Assembly: GCA_965198795.1 (NCBI GenBank)
Contig: OZ240674.1
Coordinates: 1,984,001 to 2,048,000 of the forward strand
Source: G965198795 sp965198795
GTDB taxonomy: Bacteria > Pseudomonadota > Alphaproteobacteria > Rhodospirillales > Casp-alpha2
DNA length: 64,000 bases
Direction: 5' to 3'
The first letter of the stretch is position 1, and each line of letters opens with the position of its first letter. Below, one piece after another: positions 36,661 through 46,021 of this stretch. The notes under the pieces were generated by a model that saw only the letters and a program-made list of their open reading frames with translations, was not told the origin of the DNA and searched no databases. Made by a program: the position numbers and the translations under genes.

Positions 36661-37674
36661 ATGACCGACTTCCCGCGCCGCATCTTTTCGGGCGTTCAGC
36701 CCACGGGCAACCTGCACCTCGGCAATTATCTGGGCGCGATCCGGAACTGGGCGCGGCTGCAAGAAAAGTTTGACGACAACCTGTTCTGCGTCGTCGATCT
36801 GCACGCGGTCACCGTGTTTCAGGACCCGGCGGAACTCCGCGCCTCGACCCGCGAGGTCGCCGCCGCCATGATCGCCTCCGGCGTCGATCCGGCGAGAAAC
36901 GTCATCTTCAACCAAAGCCAGAACACGGCGCACGCCGAGCTTGCCTGGATATTCAACTGCGTGGCCCGCATGGGCTGGCTCAACCGCATGACCCAGTTCA
37001 AGGAAAAGGCGGGCGGGAACCGTGAAAACGCGTCCGTCGGTCTTTTCGCCTATCCGAACCTGATGGCCGCCGACATTCTGGCCTACAAAGGCACCCATGT
37101 GCCGGTGGGAGACGATCAAAAACAGCATTTGGAACTGGTCCGCGACATTGCGATCAAGTTCAACAATGACTTTGAAAAAGAACTGTTTCCCGTTGTGGAA
37201 CCCCTGATTTATGGGGCCGCGACGCGTGTCATGTCGCTGCGCGACGGGGCCAGGAAAATGTCCAAGTCCGACCCGTCGGAACTGTCGCGCATCGGTTTGA
37301 CGGACTCGGCGGACGACATCGCCAGGAAGATCCGCAAGGCCAAGACCGATTCGGAACCGCTGCCGGAGACCCGGGACGCCTTCGAGGGGCGTCCGGAAGC
37401 CGCCAACCTGATGGGAATCTACGCGGCTCTTTCGGACAGGTCCGTGGACGACGTGGCGGCGGAGAAGGGCGGCGAACAGTTTTCGGTCTTCAAACGGGAA
37501 CTTGCCGATTTGACCGTCGCCAAGCTCGGACCCATTACGGCCGAGATGCGCCGCCTGCGGGCCGATCCGGGTTATATCGACGGCGTGCTGAGGTCCGGTG
37601 CGGAACGGGCCCGGGCCCTTTCGCGGCCCATCATCGGCGAGGTTTACGAGGCCGTCGGGTTCTTGCGGGTTTGA
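36661..37674 (+). CDS. trpS: Tryptophanyl-tRNA synthetase
   Basis: Class I aminoacyl-tRNA synthetase that charges tRNA-Trp. The 337-residue product has the HIGH-type motif in SGVQPTGNLHLGNYLGA and the KMSKS signature ARKMSKSDPSE, both intact. Length is as expected. The start is placed at ATG 36661 (MTDFPRRIFSG); an in-frame ATG at 36643 gives six extra residues not seen in homologues. It is probably read with murJ. Confidence 0.97.
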   Translation: MTDFPRRIFSGVQPTGNLHLGNYLGAIRNWARLQEKFDDNLFCVVDLHAVTVFQDPAELRASTREVAAAMIASGVDPARNVIFNQSQNTAHAELAWIFNCVARMGWLNRMTQFKEKAGGNRENASVGLFAYPNLMAADILAYKGTHVPVGDDQKQHLELVRDIAIKFNNDFEKELFPVVEPLIYGAATRVMSLRDGARKMSKSDPSELSRIGLTDSADDIARKIRKAKTDSEPLPETRDAFEGRPEAANLMGIYAALSDRSVDDVAAEKGGEQFSVFKRELADLTVAKLGPITAEMRRLRADPGYIDGVLRSGAERARALSRPIIGEVYEAVGFLRV

Positions 37675-37766
37675 TCGCCACGAACCGTATCATCCCGATT
37701 TTGGCGGAGGCGGCCGTTCCTGTCGGGCGCCATTGCCATCACCGGAAGTCCGGCCATATTCATTCC

Positions 37767-38585
37767 ATGGATTTTTCAGAGGAACAAATCAATCGCTACG
37801 CCCGGCATATCCTCTTGAGAGAGGTCGGCGGCGCCGGTCAGGAAAAGCTGCTGAACGCCAAGGTGCTGGTCATCGGCGCGGGCGGGCTGGGTTCGCCGGT
37901 GCTGATGTATTTGGCCGCCGCCGGCGTCGGCGTGATCGGCGTCGCGGACGATGACAAGGTCGATCTTTCGAACCTTCAGCGCCAGATCGCCCATACGACG
38001 GCGCGGGTTGGCGTCCCGAAGGTGGAAAGCGCCGCCGAGACCGTGAAAGCAATCAATCCGGACGTCAACCTGATCCGGCACGAGGTCCGCGTGGACGCGG
38101 GCAATGTGATGGAACTGATCAAGGATTACGACATCGTCGCGGATGGGTCCGACAATTTCGAAACCCGCTTTTTGATGAACGACGCCTGTTATCTGGGCGG
38201 GAAAACCCTGGTGTCCGGAGCGATTCTCCGCTTTGACGGCCAGATCGCCACCTACAAAGCCCATGAAGTGGACGAAGAGGGTAATCACGGCCCCTGTTAC
38301 CGCTGTTTGTTCCGCGAACCGCCGCCGCCGGGGCAAATCCCAAGCTGCGCGGAAGCCGGCGTCTTGGGCGCGCTTTGCGGCGCCGTCGGATCGTTGCAAG
38401 CGACGGAGATTATCAAGGAAATTACCGGCGCGGGGGAGAGCATGTCGGGCGGTTTGCTGATTTATGAGGCGCTTGGCGCCAGTTTCCGCCGCATCAAGGT
38501 GAGGGCCGACCCCGGCTGTCCACTCTGCGGGACGGAACCCGGCATCACGGATCTATCGGTTCATACACAAGCCGCGTCCGGGTGA
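37767..38585 (+). CDS. moeB: MoeB/ThiF-family adenylyltransferase
   Basis: E1-like enzyme that adenylates the C-terminal Gly-Gly of a small sulfur carrier such as MoaD or ThiS, for molybdopterin or thiamin synthesis. The 272-residue product has the ATP site VIGAGGLGSPVLMYLAAAG, the conserved NLQRQI and the two zinc-binding Cys pairs (CYRCLF and CPLCG). No rhodanese domain is attached. No moa or thi gene is adjacent, so the partner carrier is not determined. Its stop overlaps the ATG of the DsrE-like gene (TGATG), suggesting coupling. Confidence 0.93.
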   Translation: MDFSEEQINRYARHILLREVGGAGQEKLLNAKVLVIGAGGLGSPVLMYLAAAGVGVIGVADDDKVDLSNLQRQIAHTTARVGVPKVESAAETVKAINPDVNLIRHEVRVDAGNVMELIKDYDIVADGSDNFETRFLMNDACYLGGKTLVSGAILRFDGQIATYKAHEVDEEGNHGPCYRCLFREPPPPGQIPSCAEAGVLGALCGAVGSLQATEIIKEITGAGESMSGGLLIYEALGASFRRIKVRADPGCPLCGTEPGITDLSVHTQAASG

Positions 38586-39022
38586 TGACCGGCCAGCCGC
38601 CCGATAACCTTTCCATCATTGTCTATGCGGGCGATTTTGACAAAATTCATTACGCTTTAGCAACAGCAGCCGCCGCTGCGGCAATTGGTAAAACCGTCAC
38701 CCTATTTTTCACCATGGATGCGTGCAAGGCGCTGGGCGCGGACGAAGCCTGGCGCGGTTTACCGCTGTCCCAGGGAAACGCCGCCGGTATCACATCCGCG
38801 TCGGACATGGACGATGATTTCAAGGCCCGCGGCGTCGCGGATTTCGAGACCCTGCTGGCGTCTTGCGTCGAGTTGGAGGTCACGTTCATGATCTGCGAAA
38901 TGGGCCTTCGCGCCCGGAGTCTGGAAACGATGAGCATCCGGGACGAGACGCCGGTCCGGCAAGGCGGCCTGGTCACCTTTCTGTCCCAGGCTTCCAAGGA
39001 CGGCGCGATGCTTTTTATCTAA
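38585..39022 (+). CDS. DsrE-family protein
   Basis: Small cytoplasmic protein of about 145 residues with a DsrE/DsrF-like fold: LSIIVYAGDFDKIHYALATA at the start, repeated Ala-rich helix, and a Cys in TFMICEMGLRARSLE near residue 103. Family members carry persulfide sulfur or act in sulfur relay and stress roles. The overlap with moeB (TGATG) suggests a functional link in sulfur transfer, which is an inference. A GTG three bases upstream is an alternative start. It converges on pabC with a 4-base overlap. Confidence 0.75.
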   Translation: MTGQPPDNLSIIVYAGDFDKIHYALATAAAAAAIGKTVTLFFTMDACKALGADEAWRGLPLSQGNAAGITSASDMDDDFKARGVADFETLLASCVELEVTFMICEMGLRARSLETMSIRDETPVRQGGLVTFLSQASKDGAMLFI

Positions 39023-39825
39023 CCGGCTTTTGTAAGCAATTCTTGCGCGGCCCGCGCGGCGGGACCAACCGGCAGGCGGGCCTTACCCACCGCGATGACC
39101 GGCCGGACGCCAAAGCTGTTGGCGAGAAACGCCTCATCAGCCGCCATGACGGCGCCCGGCACCAGCGTGAATTCCCTGGCCCCCAGATCATTGATGACCT
39201 TTTCCCGCGTCACGCCAGCCCGAACGCCGTCGGACAAAGGCGGCGTGAGCAACCGGTCCCCGGACGCAACAAACAGGTTGGCGTAAGAGCCGCCCGCCAC
39301 ATTGCCTTGCGTGTTCAACATCAAAGCGTCGTCGAACCCGGTCCGGCGCGCCTCGTCGAGGGCCAAGATATTATCCAAATAATTCAACGTTTTAAAGCGG
39401 CTGATGGGTGAGAATTCATTCCGCCGCGTCACTGTCGAAACGGCCAGCCGGACCGGCTCCCGGGCTCCTGCGGGCGGCGGTCCGGCGGTCATCAAAACCT
39501 GAATGTTGGGCGCGTCGGGAATCGCCAAGCCGCGCGGCGCCTCGCCCCGGGTCGCGGTTATCCGAAGGGCGCCGTCCGAGACGCCCGCCGCCTCGATAAG
39601 CGCCGTCATTCCATCCATCATGGCCGGCGCGTCATAGGGAAGGGGTATGCGCAGCTCATCCGCCGCCCGGCTCAAAGACGCCAGATGTTCCATTCCCCAG
39701 ACGGCCAGCCCCTCTCGCACGCGGAGGGTTTCAAAAACGCCGTCGCCCAGCAGTACGCCCCGGTCCCTGGGGGAAACCGCCGCATTTTCCGTGATCTCTC
39801 CGTTAAGCCAAACCGTCATGGACAC
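39019..39825 (-). CDS. pabC: Aminodeoxychorismate lyase-like class IV PLP enzyme
   Basis: Predicted PLP enzyme that cleaves 4-amino-4-deoxychorismate to p-aminobenzoate and pyruvate in folate synthesis. The 268-residue product has the class IV fold start WLNGEITENAAVSPRDRGVLLGDGVFETLR, the probable PLP Lys in RFKTLNYLDNILA near residue 142, and DDALMLNTQGNVAGGSYANLF. The usual Glu of the last motif reads Gly here (VAGGSYANLF), as I see it. Its start overlaps the 3' end of pabB by 10 bases, strong support for joint expression and the pabC role. A D-amino-acid aminotransferase role is the alternative. Confidence 0.88.
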   Translation of the reverse strand: MSMTVWLNGEITENAAVSPRDRGVLLGDGVFETLRVREGLAVWGMEHLASLSRAADELRIPLPYDAPAMMDGMTALIEAAGVSDGALRITATRGEAPRGLAIPDAPNIQVLMTAGPPPAGAREPVRLAVSTVTRRNEFSPISRFKTLNYLDNILALDEARRTGFDDALMLNTQGNVAGGSYANLFVASGDRLLTPPLSDGVRAGVTREKVINDLGAREFTLVPGAVMAADEAFLANSFGVRPVIAVGKARLPVGPAARAAQELLTKAG

Positions 39826-41210
39826 GGGTCCGATTCTTTAGAGAGCGCGCGCAGCAAAGGCCGGATTTTAGTCAACATTTCCTCGTATTCCGCTTTCGGG
39901 CTGGAATCGGAAACGACGCCGCCCCCGGCATGAGCCGCCAGGCGCCCCCCGGCCATCATGACCGAGCGGATAATAATCGACGAGTCCATGGCGCCGTCGA
40001 AGCCGATCCAAGCGACGCTGCCGCAATAGGGTCCCCGGCGCGCCGGCTCCAACTCATTTATGATCTCCATGGCGCGGATTTTCGGCGCGCCAGTGACGGA
40101 ACCGCCCGGAAAGGCCGCTCGAAGCAGATCGACCGGACCGAACTCATCGCGGAGCAGCGCCCGCACCTCGGACACCAAATGATGGACGCGGGCGAAGGTT
40201 TCCAACTCCATCAATTTCGGCGCGCTGACGGACCCCGCCTTGGCGACCCGGCTGATATCGTTCCGGAGCAGATCGACGATCATCAAGTTCTCCGCCCGGT
40301 CCTTCTGGCTGCCGATCAGGTCCTCGATCATCGTTTTGTCCAGGCTGGGCGTATCCCCTCTGGGCCGGGTTCCCTTGATGGGCCGCGTCTCGATACGCCC
40401 ATCGGCCGTCAAGCGCAAAAACCGTTCCGGCGAGGCGGAAAGCAGAGCCCTTTTCCCGCCGGCCTCATCCATTCCGCAAGCCAGATAGGCGGCGAACGGC
40501 GCGGGCGAGGCGGAACGGAGCGCGCGGTAGGCGTCAAACGGATCAAACGCCGGCGGCGCGTCGGCGCAAAACCGGGTCGTGATATTGGCTTGAAAGATGT
40601 CGCCCGCGTAAATGTAGTCGATTGCGCGCTGAACGCGTGCTTCGAAGTTCGCGCGGTTCTGTTCCGCCCGCCATTCCACCGCCGCCGCTATGGGCGGGAC
40701 GTCCCGGCCGCTTACCTGATTGATGCGCGCCGCCATGTTCCGGGCCCGCGCTTTTGCGGGCGGGCGCTCTTTTGGCGCTGCGCCGCCCACGTCAACGGCC
40801 ATGACGGCTGCTTCCCGTCTCTTCAGATCAAAGGCCGCGATGGTGTCATAGAGCCCGATAAAAGCCGCCGGAAAATCCAGGCCCGCGGGTTTTGGTTCCG
40901 GAAGCGTCTCAATCGCGCCGCCCAATTCATAGGAGAAAACACCGACGGCGCCCGTTTGAAACGGCGGTGCGCCCGGCGCGGTTTCAATATCAACTTTTTG
41001 CAAGGCCGCTTGCAGCGCGCCGAAGCAACCGGCGCCGCCGTCATCCGTGATGACGTCATATGGATCGGCGGCGATGAAAGCATGTCGGCCGCGGGAACCC
41101 GATGCGTCGGAACTGTCCAACAGCGCGGCCACCGGATCATCCCGGAACGCGCCGAACGCCCGGATGGGATCGATGGTCTGGATCGGCAAAATGTACGGGC
41201 GGGCGCCCAT
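39816..41210 (-). CDS. pabB: Aminodeoxychorismate synthase component I
   Basis: Makes 4-amino-4-deoxychorismate from chorismate with ammonia supplied by a separate glutaminase (PabA/TrpG). The 464-residue product has the chorismate-binding core with RPIKGTRPRG (about residue 270), DLLRNDISRVAKAGSV and GGSVTGAPKIRAME, all expected. AAGGATGAGCC precedes the ATG. It overlaps pabC by 10 bases, forming a compact folate pair. No pabA gene is in view. Confidence 0.95.
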   Translation of the reverse strand: MGARPYILPIQTIDPIRAFGAFRDDPVAALLDSSDASGSRGRHAFIAADPYDVITDDGGAGCFGALQAALQKVDIETAPGAPPFQTGAVGVFSYELGGAIETLPEPKPAGLDFPAAFIGLYDTIAAFDLKRREAAVMAVDVGGAAPKERPPAKARARNMAARINQVSGRDVPPIAAAVEWRAEQNRANFEARVQRAIDYIYAGDIFQANITTRFCADAPPAFDPFDAYRALRSASPAPFAAYLACGMDEAGGKRALLSASPERFLRLTADGRIETRPIKGTRPRGDTPSLDKTMIEDLIGSQKDRAENLMIVDLLRNDISRVAKAGSVSAPKLMELETFARVHHLVSEVRALLRDEFGPVDLLRAAFPGGSVTGAPKIRAMEIINELEPARRGPYCGSVAWIGFDGAMDSSIIIRSVMMAGGRLAAHAGGGVVSDSSPKAEYEEMLTKIRPLLRALSKESDPCP

Positions 41211-41281
41211 GGCTCATCCTTCCCTCACGCGCCCAAGGCGCAACCGCCCCGCCCGCGTCAGCGTCCGTCCGGGCAGGCCGT

Positions 41282-42268
41282 TTAAGCGAGATCGCCCAGC
41301 ACGCGGTCGGGCGGGGTATGCCCGTCGATAAAGGTCTTGATGTTGATCAGCACCTTATCGCCCATGTCAATGCGCCCCTCCACCGTCGCGCTGCCGAGGT
41401 GCGGCAAAAGCACAACATTGTCGAGCGCCAAGAGCTTCGGGTTCACGGCCGGTTCATTCTCGAAAACGTCCAGACCGGCGCCGGCGATCTCACCGGCGGC
41501 GAGCATACGCGTCAGCGCCGCCTCATCAATCACCTCGCCCCGCGCCGTGTTCACCACCACCGTTTGCGGACCCAGCAGTTTCAGGCGTCGCGCGGAAAAA
41601 AGATGATAGGTCGCCGGTGTGTGCGGGCAGTTGACCGACAGGATGTCCATCCGCGCGATCATCTGATCAAGACTTTCCCAATAGGTCGCCTCCAACTCCC
41701 GCTCGGTCTGTTCATGAACCCGATGACGGTTGTGATAGTGCACGCTGAGGCCAAATCCACGCGCCCGGCGCGCGACGGCTTGACCGATGCGTCCCATGCC
41801 GACGATCCCCAGGCGCTTTCCATGAATCCGGTGACCCAGCATCCAGGTGGGAGACCAGCCCGGCCAATCGCCGGCGCGTAACGTCCGCTCGCCCTCGGAC
41901 AGACGGCGGGACACCGCCAGGATCAGCGCCATGGTCATATCGGCGGTGTCTTCGGTCAACACATCCGGCGTGTTGGTGACGGAAACGCCCCGTTCACGGG
42001 CCGTCGCCAGGTCGATATGGTCGACGCCTGCGCCATAGTTGGCGATCAACCGCAGGTCCGGACCCGCCTGGGCCAGGACACCCGCGTCAATGCGGTCCGT
42101 TACCGTCGGCACCAAAACATCGGCCGTTTTCACCGCTTCGATCAATTCAGCCTTTGTCATGGCCGTATCGCCCAGATTCAGCTGAACGTCGAACAACTCC
42201 ATCATCCGGGTTTCGATCTTGTCGGGCAATTTACGGGTGACGACGACGCGGGATTTTTTGGTGTTCAT
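41282..42268 (-). CDS. D-2-hydroxyacid dehydrogenase (glyoxylate/hydroxypyruvate reductase-like)
   Basis: NAD(P)-dependent reductase of 2-oxo acids, most like glyoxylate or hydroxypyruvate reductase. The 328-residue product has the nucleotide site GIVGMGRIGQAVARRARGFG, the catalytic Arg in VVNTARGEVIDEAAL, Glu in GAGLDVFENEP and His in LLPHLGSATVEGR, a full set. The start is ATG 42268, with AGAGG before it; the frame is open upstream but without a signal. Relatives occur in serine cycle, photorespiration-like and one-carbon pathways; none of those genes is adjacent. Confidence 0.93.
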   Translation of the reverse strand: MNTKKSRVVVTRKLPDKIETRMMELFDVQLNLGDTAMTKAELIEAVKTADVLVPTVTDRIDAGVLAQAGPDLRLIANYGAGVDHIDLATARERGVSVTNTPDVLTEDTADMTMALILAVSRRLSEGERTLRAGDWPGWSPTWMLGHRIHGKRLGIVGMGRIGQAVARRARGFGLSVHYHNRHRVHEQTERELEATYWESLDQMIARMDILSVNCPHTPATYHLFSARRLKLLGPQTVVVNTARGEVIDEAALTRMLAAGEIAGAGLDVFENEPAVNPKLLALDNVVLLPHLGSATVEGRIDMGDKVLINIKTFIDGHTPPDRVLGDLA

Positions 42269-42391
42269 AAAGACCTCTCCTAAGCCTGTCAGGGCTGTAG
42301 CAAGGTTCGCCCGCCATTGTCCAGCGCGCCGTTGAGCGCCTGTGATCCGCGCCCCCTTGACCGAGGCGGGAGAGCCGCGCATAAGACCACG

Positions 42392-42913
42392 ATGCAACGA
42401 ATTTTGATCGTGTTTTCCGCGTCGTTTCTTCTGTTGGGTCTGGGGCTGACGGCGGCGGGCGGTTTCCCGCCGGGGGCCCATGCCCAGTCTTCGGGGCTGC
42501 CGCTGCCGCGTTTCGCGTCTCTTCGCGCCAGCGAGGTGAACATGCGCGCGGGGCCGGGCATCCAATACCCCATCGACTGGATATTCCAAAAACGCCATTT
42601 GCCGGTCGAAATCATCTCCGAGTTCGAAACCTGGCGGCGGGTCCGCGATCATCAGGGAACCAAGGGATGGGTCCATCAGAGCATGTTGTCCGGCGCCCGC
42701 ACCGTGATTGTGTTGGGCAGAGTGCGCACCTTGCGGGCGGAGGCGGACAGCGGCAGCTCCGCCGTGGCCAAGCTCGAGCCGGACGTCGTGCTGCGGATCG
42801 TCAAATGCGGACAGGGCGCGGACTGGTGCCGGGTTCGGGCGGCTGGTTACAAGGGGTTTCTGCGCCGGGCTGAAATCTGGGGCGTTGGCGATTCGGAAGA
42901 AGTCAGAAACTAA
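42392..42913 (+). CDS. Exported SH3b-domain protein
   Basis: A 173-residue protein with an N-terminal hydrophobic segment (ILIVFSASFLLLGLGLTAAGG) followed by AHAQS, a likely signal-peptide cleavage region. It contains two bacterial SH3-type units: one with VNMRAGPGIQYPIDWIF and GTKGWVHQSMLSG, and one with RTLRAEADSGSSAVAKLEPDV. Such domains often bind peptidoglycan or cell-wall partners. It starts 124 bases from the divergent hydroxyacid dehydrogenase. The precise function is unknown. Confidence 0.88.
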   Translation: MQRILIVFSASFLLLGLGLTAAGGFPPGAHAQSSGLPLPRFASLRASEVNMRAGPGIQYPIDWIFQKRHLPVEIISEFETWRRVRDHQGTKGWVHQSMLSGARTVIVLGRVRTLRAEADSGSSAVAKLEPDVVLRIVKCGQGADWCRVRAAGYKGFLRRAEIWGVGDSEEVRN

Positions 42914-43339
42914 AGCGTTATGACATTGGGCGGGGCCGACTCATGGACTCCAAGAGATTCGATCCGTCATTCCCGCCCTCACCTCGTCATTCCGGCCTTC
43001 GCCTAGGCCCAGGACTCATTGATCGCGAGAGAAGATGACGGCTGCGGCGGCGCATAATATTGCGAAGAAGAGGGTGTGAGCGCGTCTGTCACATCGGGTT
43101 GCGATACATCTGCGGTCCTTGCGCTTCGCCATCATGTTCTCGGCCGTGCGCCGGGTTTTGTAGAGCGCCTTGGCGCAGGCGAGCGGCGCCGTTCCGCTCC
43201 CGGCCGGCGGGATGCGGGGATGACGGATCGAACCGATTGGAAACCCATGAATCGACTCCGCCCGATGTCATAACGCCCTGGCCCGGCGGCGTAACCGTTT
43301 TCACGGCCTTTTGCCGAACGGCGCCGGCGTGACGATCGG
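42914..43339. repeat. Inverted pair of dispersed elements around an IS5-type fragment
   Basis: Two copies of a roughly 50-60-base element face each other: 42914-42968 (GCGTTATGACATTGGGCGG, later GATTCGATCCGTCATTCCCG) and, inverted, 43217-43275 (TGACGGATCGAACCGATTGG, later CCCGATGTCATAACG). A third copy lies at about 3810-3889. The remnant of a transposase gene sits between them. The arrangement looks like terminal repeats of a non-autonomous or decayed element, but I did not find target-site copies. Confidence 0.65.
43016..43180 (-). pseudogene. C-terminal fragment of an IS5-type transposase
   Basis: Reading leftward from about 43180, the sequence encodes ALYKTRRTAENMMAKRKDRR, then CIATRCDRRAHTLFFAILC and AAAAVIFSRDQ followed by a stop. 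This resembles the end of IS5-family transposases, where a Y-x-x-R-x-x-E-N-M / K-x-x-R-R-I-A-T-R-Y-D block carries the catalytic Glu region. The rest of the gene is absent. It lies between two inverted copies of a dispersed element. Confidence 0.75.
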
Positions 43340-44823
43340 CTACCCGCCCGGAAGGCGTTTAATCCCGCGTGATTTACGGTGAATCGCCGCCGCGAGGATA
43401 TACGCCGCGCGGCTTTCGGATTGATGCAGAAGCGAGCGCGCGTCGTCGTATACCCGAACGGGTATCCGATATTCATTCAGACCGGCCAACCCAAGCCATG
43501 TCATCGCTTGAAAGGGAAAATTGAACCGGGTCGACAGGACTCCCGACAATATCCCCAACGCGCTCCGGGCGAAGGAAACCGCCACCGCCCCTCTCGACGC
43601 CGCGACAATGACCGCCCAATTCGCCTGTTCATGAGTTGAGACTTGGACGCCCGCTCCACTTTTGTCCGACAAATCCAACAGGGCGTAATAGTTTCCCGCG
43701 AGCGCCAGCGCCCTCAGGGCTTCCGACGCCGGTTCCCGGATGACCAAACCATGTGACGCATGACCGATGAGGCGGCGGCGTTCCAATAGCGCCTTGGCCT
43801 TTTCATCGCCGCCTTCCGCCGCGAGAGCGAACCATCCGTCTTGTTCGGAAGACGAAAGATCGCCTGATTCGCCAAATCGCCGATATCCAATCGGACACCC
43901 CAGGTCGCCGAGCTTACGGAAGAGCCGCGGGCCTTCTTCCGGTCCTCGGGCGAAGCGCGCAAGCCGCCCAATGAGCGGGCATGGCCATATATGCTTCGGG
44001 CGTCGCCGGCCGCCGCGCCGCGCTCCGACCAGAGGCGCCGGAGACGCCTTTCCCGATCCTTGCCGTCCCCCGGCATGACCATGAATCGCGCGACTTGAGC
44101 AAAGCCGAAGACGCCATCGTAAAGCAGCCTTTCTAGGAACCGGCTCGCCGCTTCCGGGTCATGGACCGGCGAGTTGGGGTCCCGGCGAACATCCAATAGC
44201 CGTCCCAGGGCCAACAAGTCACTGGCCTTGGCCCCCTTCGCCCAAACGCCCAGAGCGCGCCGTTGGTCCTTGGCGCCCAATTCGCCAGACCAAAGAACGT
44301 TGCCGAACAGATGGGACGACAGCCGGTCGCCTTGGGCCGTCCGTTCCTCGAGCAACCAGAGAAATTCGGCTTTTTCCGGTTCCGTCAATGGATGGAGGGC
44401 GCTCTTTGGCGGCCGAAAAGGGGCATAGGCGTTGGAGATTCCTTGCCGGAAAATGTCAATCAACCGCTCCCGGACCGCGCGACGCTCCGCATCGCTCCCG
44501 GCTTCGAGGTACGATTGCATGGCGATCTCATACCGGGCGGCTGGATATCCCCCATTCGCGGCCAACCGGAACCAATGGTCCGCTTCCGCTTAATTCATGA
44601 TACCGAATGCGTGAAACAGCTTGCCCAATTCATATTGGTCTTCGGGACTTCCCGCCGCCGCTTTCTCCCGCCAATCCGGCCCCATCGCAAGGAATGTCCG
44701 GTATGGGACGGATAGGTCGTCGCCGGGACAGGACGGACCCGCCGTCTCGTCGGATATGGCGAACGCGGGTTCGAACGCGAGCAGGCCCGCCGCCAGACCG
44801 GCAATCCAACTCTTCATCGACAT
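43340..44823 (-). pseudogene. Disrupted Sel1-repeat-like exported protein gene
   Basis: One gene reading leftward with two breaks. It starts at 44823 with a signal-peptide-like segment (KSWIAGLAAGLLAFEPAFA) and a Sel1-type helix (PEDQYELGKLFHAFG). A TAA stop lies in frame at about 44590, but the same frame continues with AEADHWFRLAANGGYPAARY, clearly the next part of a Sel1 repeat. Further on, near 43930, the family-like sequence moves to another frame, where DGWFALAAEGGDEKAKALLE and the remainder to 43340 are found. Intact relatives mediate protein contacts. The protein at 52135-53091 has a similar build and may be a paralogue. Confidence 0.85.
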
Positions 44824-45071
44824 GCCTCCTCGATCCTTTCGAAGGATGATACGAGAGGGACGGGCCGCTTTTCGCGCGCGTTTGCGGAAGTTCGACGTTC
44901 GGAAAGCTTGGAACTCTTCAATTTATAAAAGAATTTCTTATATTCCATTCCCGCTTATTATGGAAATAAGGGCGGATTCGCTACTGGGACAACTGCGTTC
45001 GCGCGTCATCATAGATTGACGGCGCGCCGTCTCGTCGAATGACGCATGAGCTTCCGGCGGCCCTTTCAAGA
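44824..45071. other. Short intergenic region
   Basis: About 250 bases between the start of the Sel1-like pseudogene and the end of the class IV aminotransferase. The part around 44920-44965 is AT-rich (ATAAAAGAATTTCTTATATTCC) and could have held the pseudogene's promoter. Nothing else seen. Confidence 0.5.
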
Positions 45072-45932
45072 TCAAGATTGAGCGGCGAAAGTCATGTAAA
45101 GGTCGCGCGCTTCGCGGAAAACAGGACCCGGCTGGAGCGGCCGGCCGTCCAGTTGAACGCAGGGCAGCACCTTGGCGTAATTGCCGGTGCCGAACAGTTC
45201 GTCCGCTTTCGCAAGTTCGCCGTAGGTGATCGTGCGTTCGTTCACTTCATGCCCCGCGCCCTTCAGCAACTTGATGACGCGTTGACGGGTGACGCCATTC
45301 AGAAACGTGCCGTTGTGAACCGGGGTGTGTACGGCGCCGTCCTTGACCATGAAGAGATTGCTGTAAGAGAACTCGGCGACGTTGCCGGCCGGGTCGAGTA
45401 CGACCGCATTGTCGAACCCCCGCGCCCGCGCGTCCGCCATATCCCGCGCGATATTGGGATACAGACAGGACGCTTTGGCCTCCGTCGGCGCCATATCCCG
45501 GGCCGGGCGGCGGAAATTGGACCGGCAGCTTTTGAAACCCTTGGGTTCCGGCAGCGGCGCGTCTTGAACGGTCAGGACGAACCGCGTGCTGGCGGCTTCC
45601 GGCACCATAAAGCCGTCGGTCGCGTAAAACAGCGGGCAGATGTAGAGTTCCGCATCGTTCGGGAACCGGGCGACGCCATCCCTCGCCAGCCGAACGATGT
45701 CTTCCGCCGTCACCCCGGCCTGAAGACCCATCACCTCGCAGGACCGGATCGCGCGGGCGGCGTGCTTGTCCAGATCAGGCGCGCCGCCCCTGATGGCGCG
45801 CGCTCCGTCAAAAACGACGGATGACAGCCACATGGCGTGGTCCGTCGGGCTTAACAGCTTCGGGCTGCCATGCCGCCATTTTCCGTCCGTGAACGTCAGA
45901 CAGGCGCCGCCTCTGCTTTCGGCCTTAACCAT
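45072..45932 (-). CDS. Branched-chain-aminotransferase-like class IV PLP enzyme
   Basis: PLP aminotransferase of fold type IV, 286 residues, closest in pattern to branched-chain aminotransferases (class IV). It has MWLSSVVFDGARAIRG near the start, the probable PLP Lys in PTEAKASCLYPNIARDM near residue 150, and the motif NVAEFSYSNLFMV with the Glu intact, then NGVTRQRVIKLL. It may reversibly transaminate Val, Leu and Ile, or act on D-amino or other substrates. The start is ATG 45932, since GGGGGTGG precedes it; the frame is open for 41 codons further upstream. It is convergent with nothing known and stands alone. Confidence 0.88.
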   Translation of the reverse strand: MVKAESRGGACLTFTDGKWRHGSPKLLSPTDHAMWLSSVVFDGARAIRGGAPDLDKHAARAIRSCEVMGLQAGVTAEDIVRLARDGVARFPNDAELYICPLFYATDGFMVPEAASTRFVLTVQDAPLPEPKGFKSCRSNFRRPARDMAPTEAKASCLYPNIARDMADARARGFDNAVVLDPAGNVAEFSYSNLFMVKDGAVHTPVHNGTFLNGVTRQRVIKLLKGAGHEVNERTITYGELAKADELFGTGNYAKVLPCVQLDGRPLQPGPVFREARDLYMTFAAQS

Positions 45933-46021
45933 CCAACGTCCACCCCCGGCAAGAGCCCCTTGAGTCACGGAAAAGCGGCGCGGCGCCCCGTATTTTGAAA
46001 GCAAACGAGTACGGACGCGCC

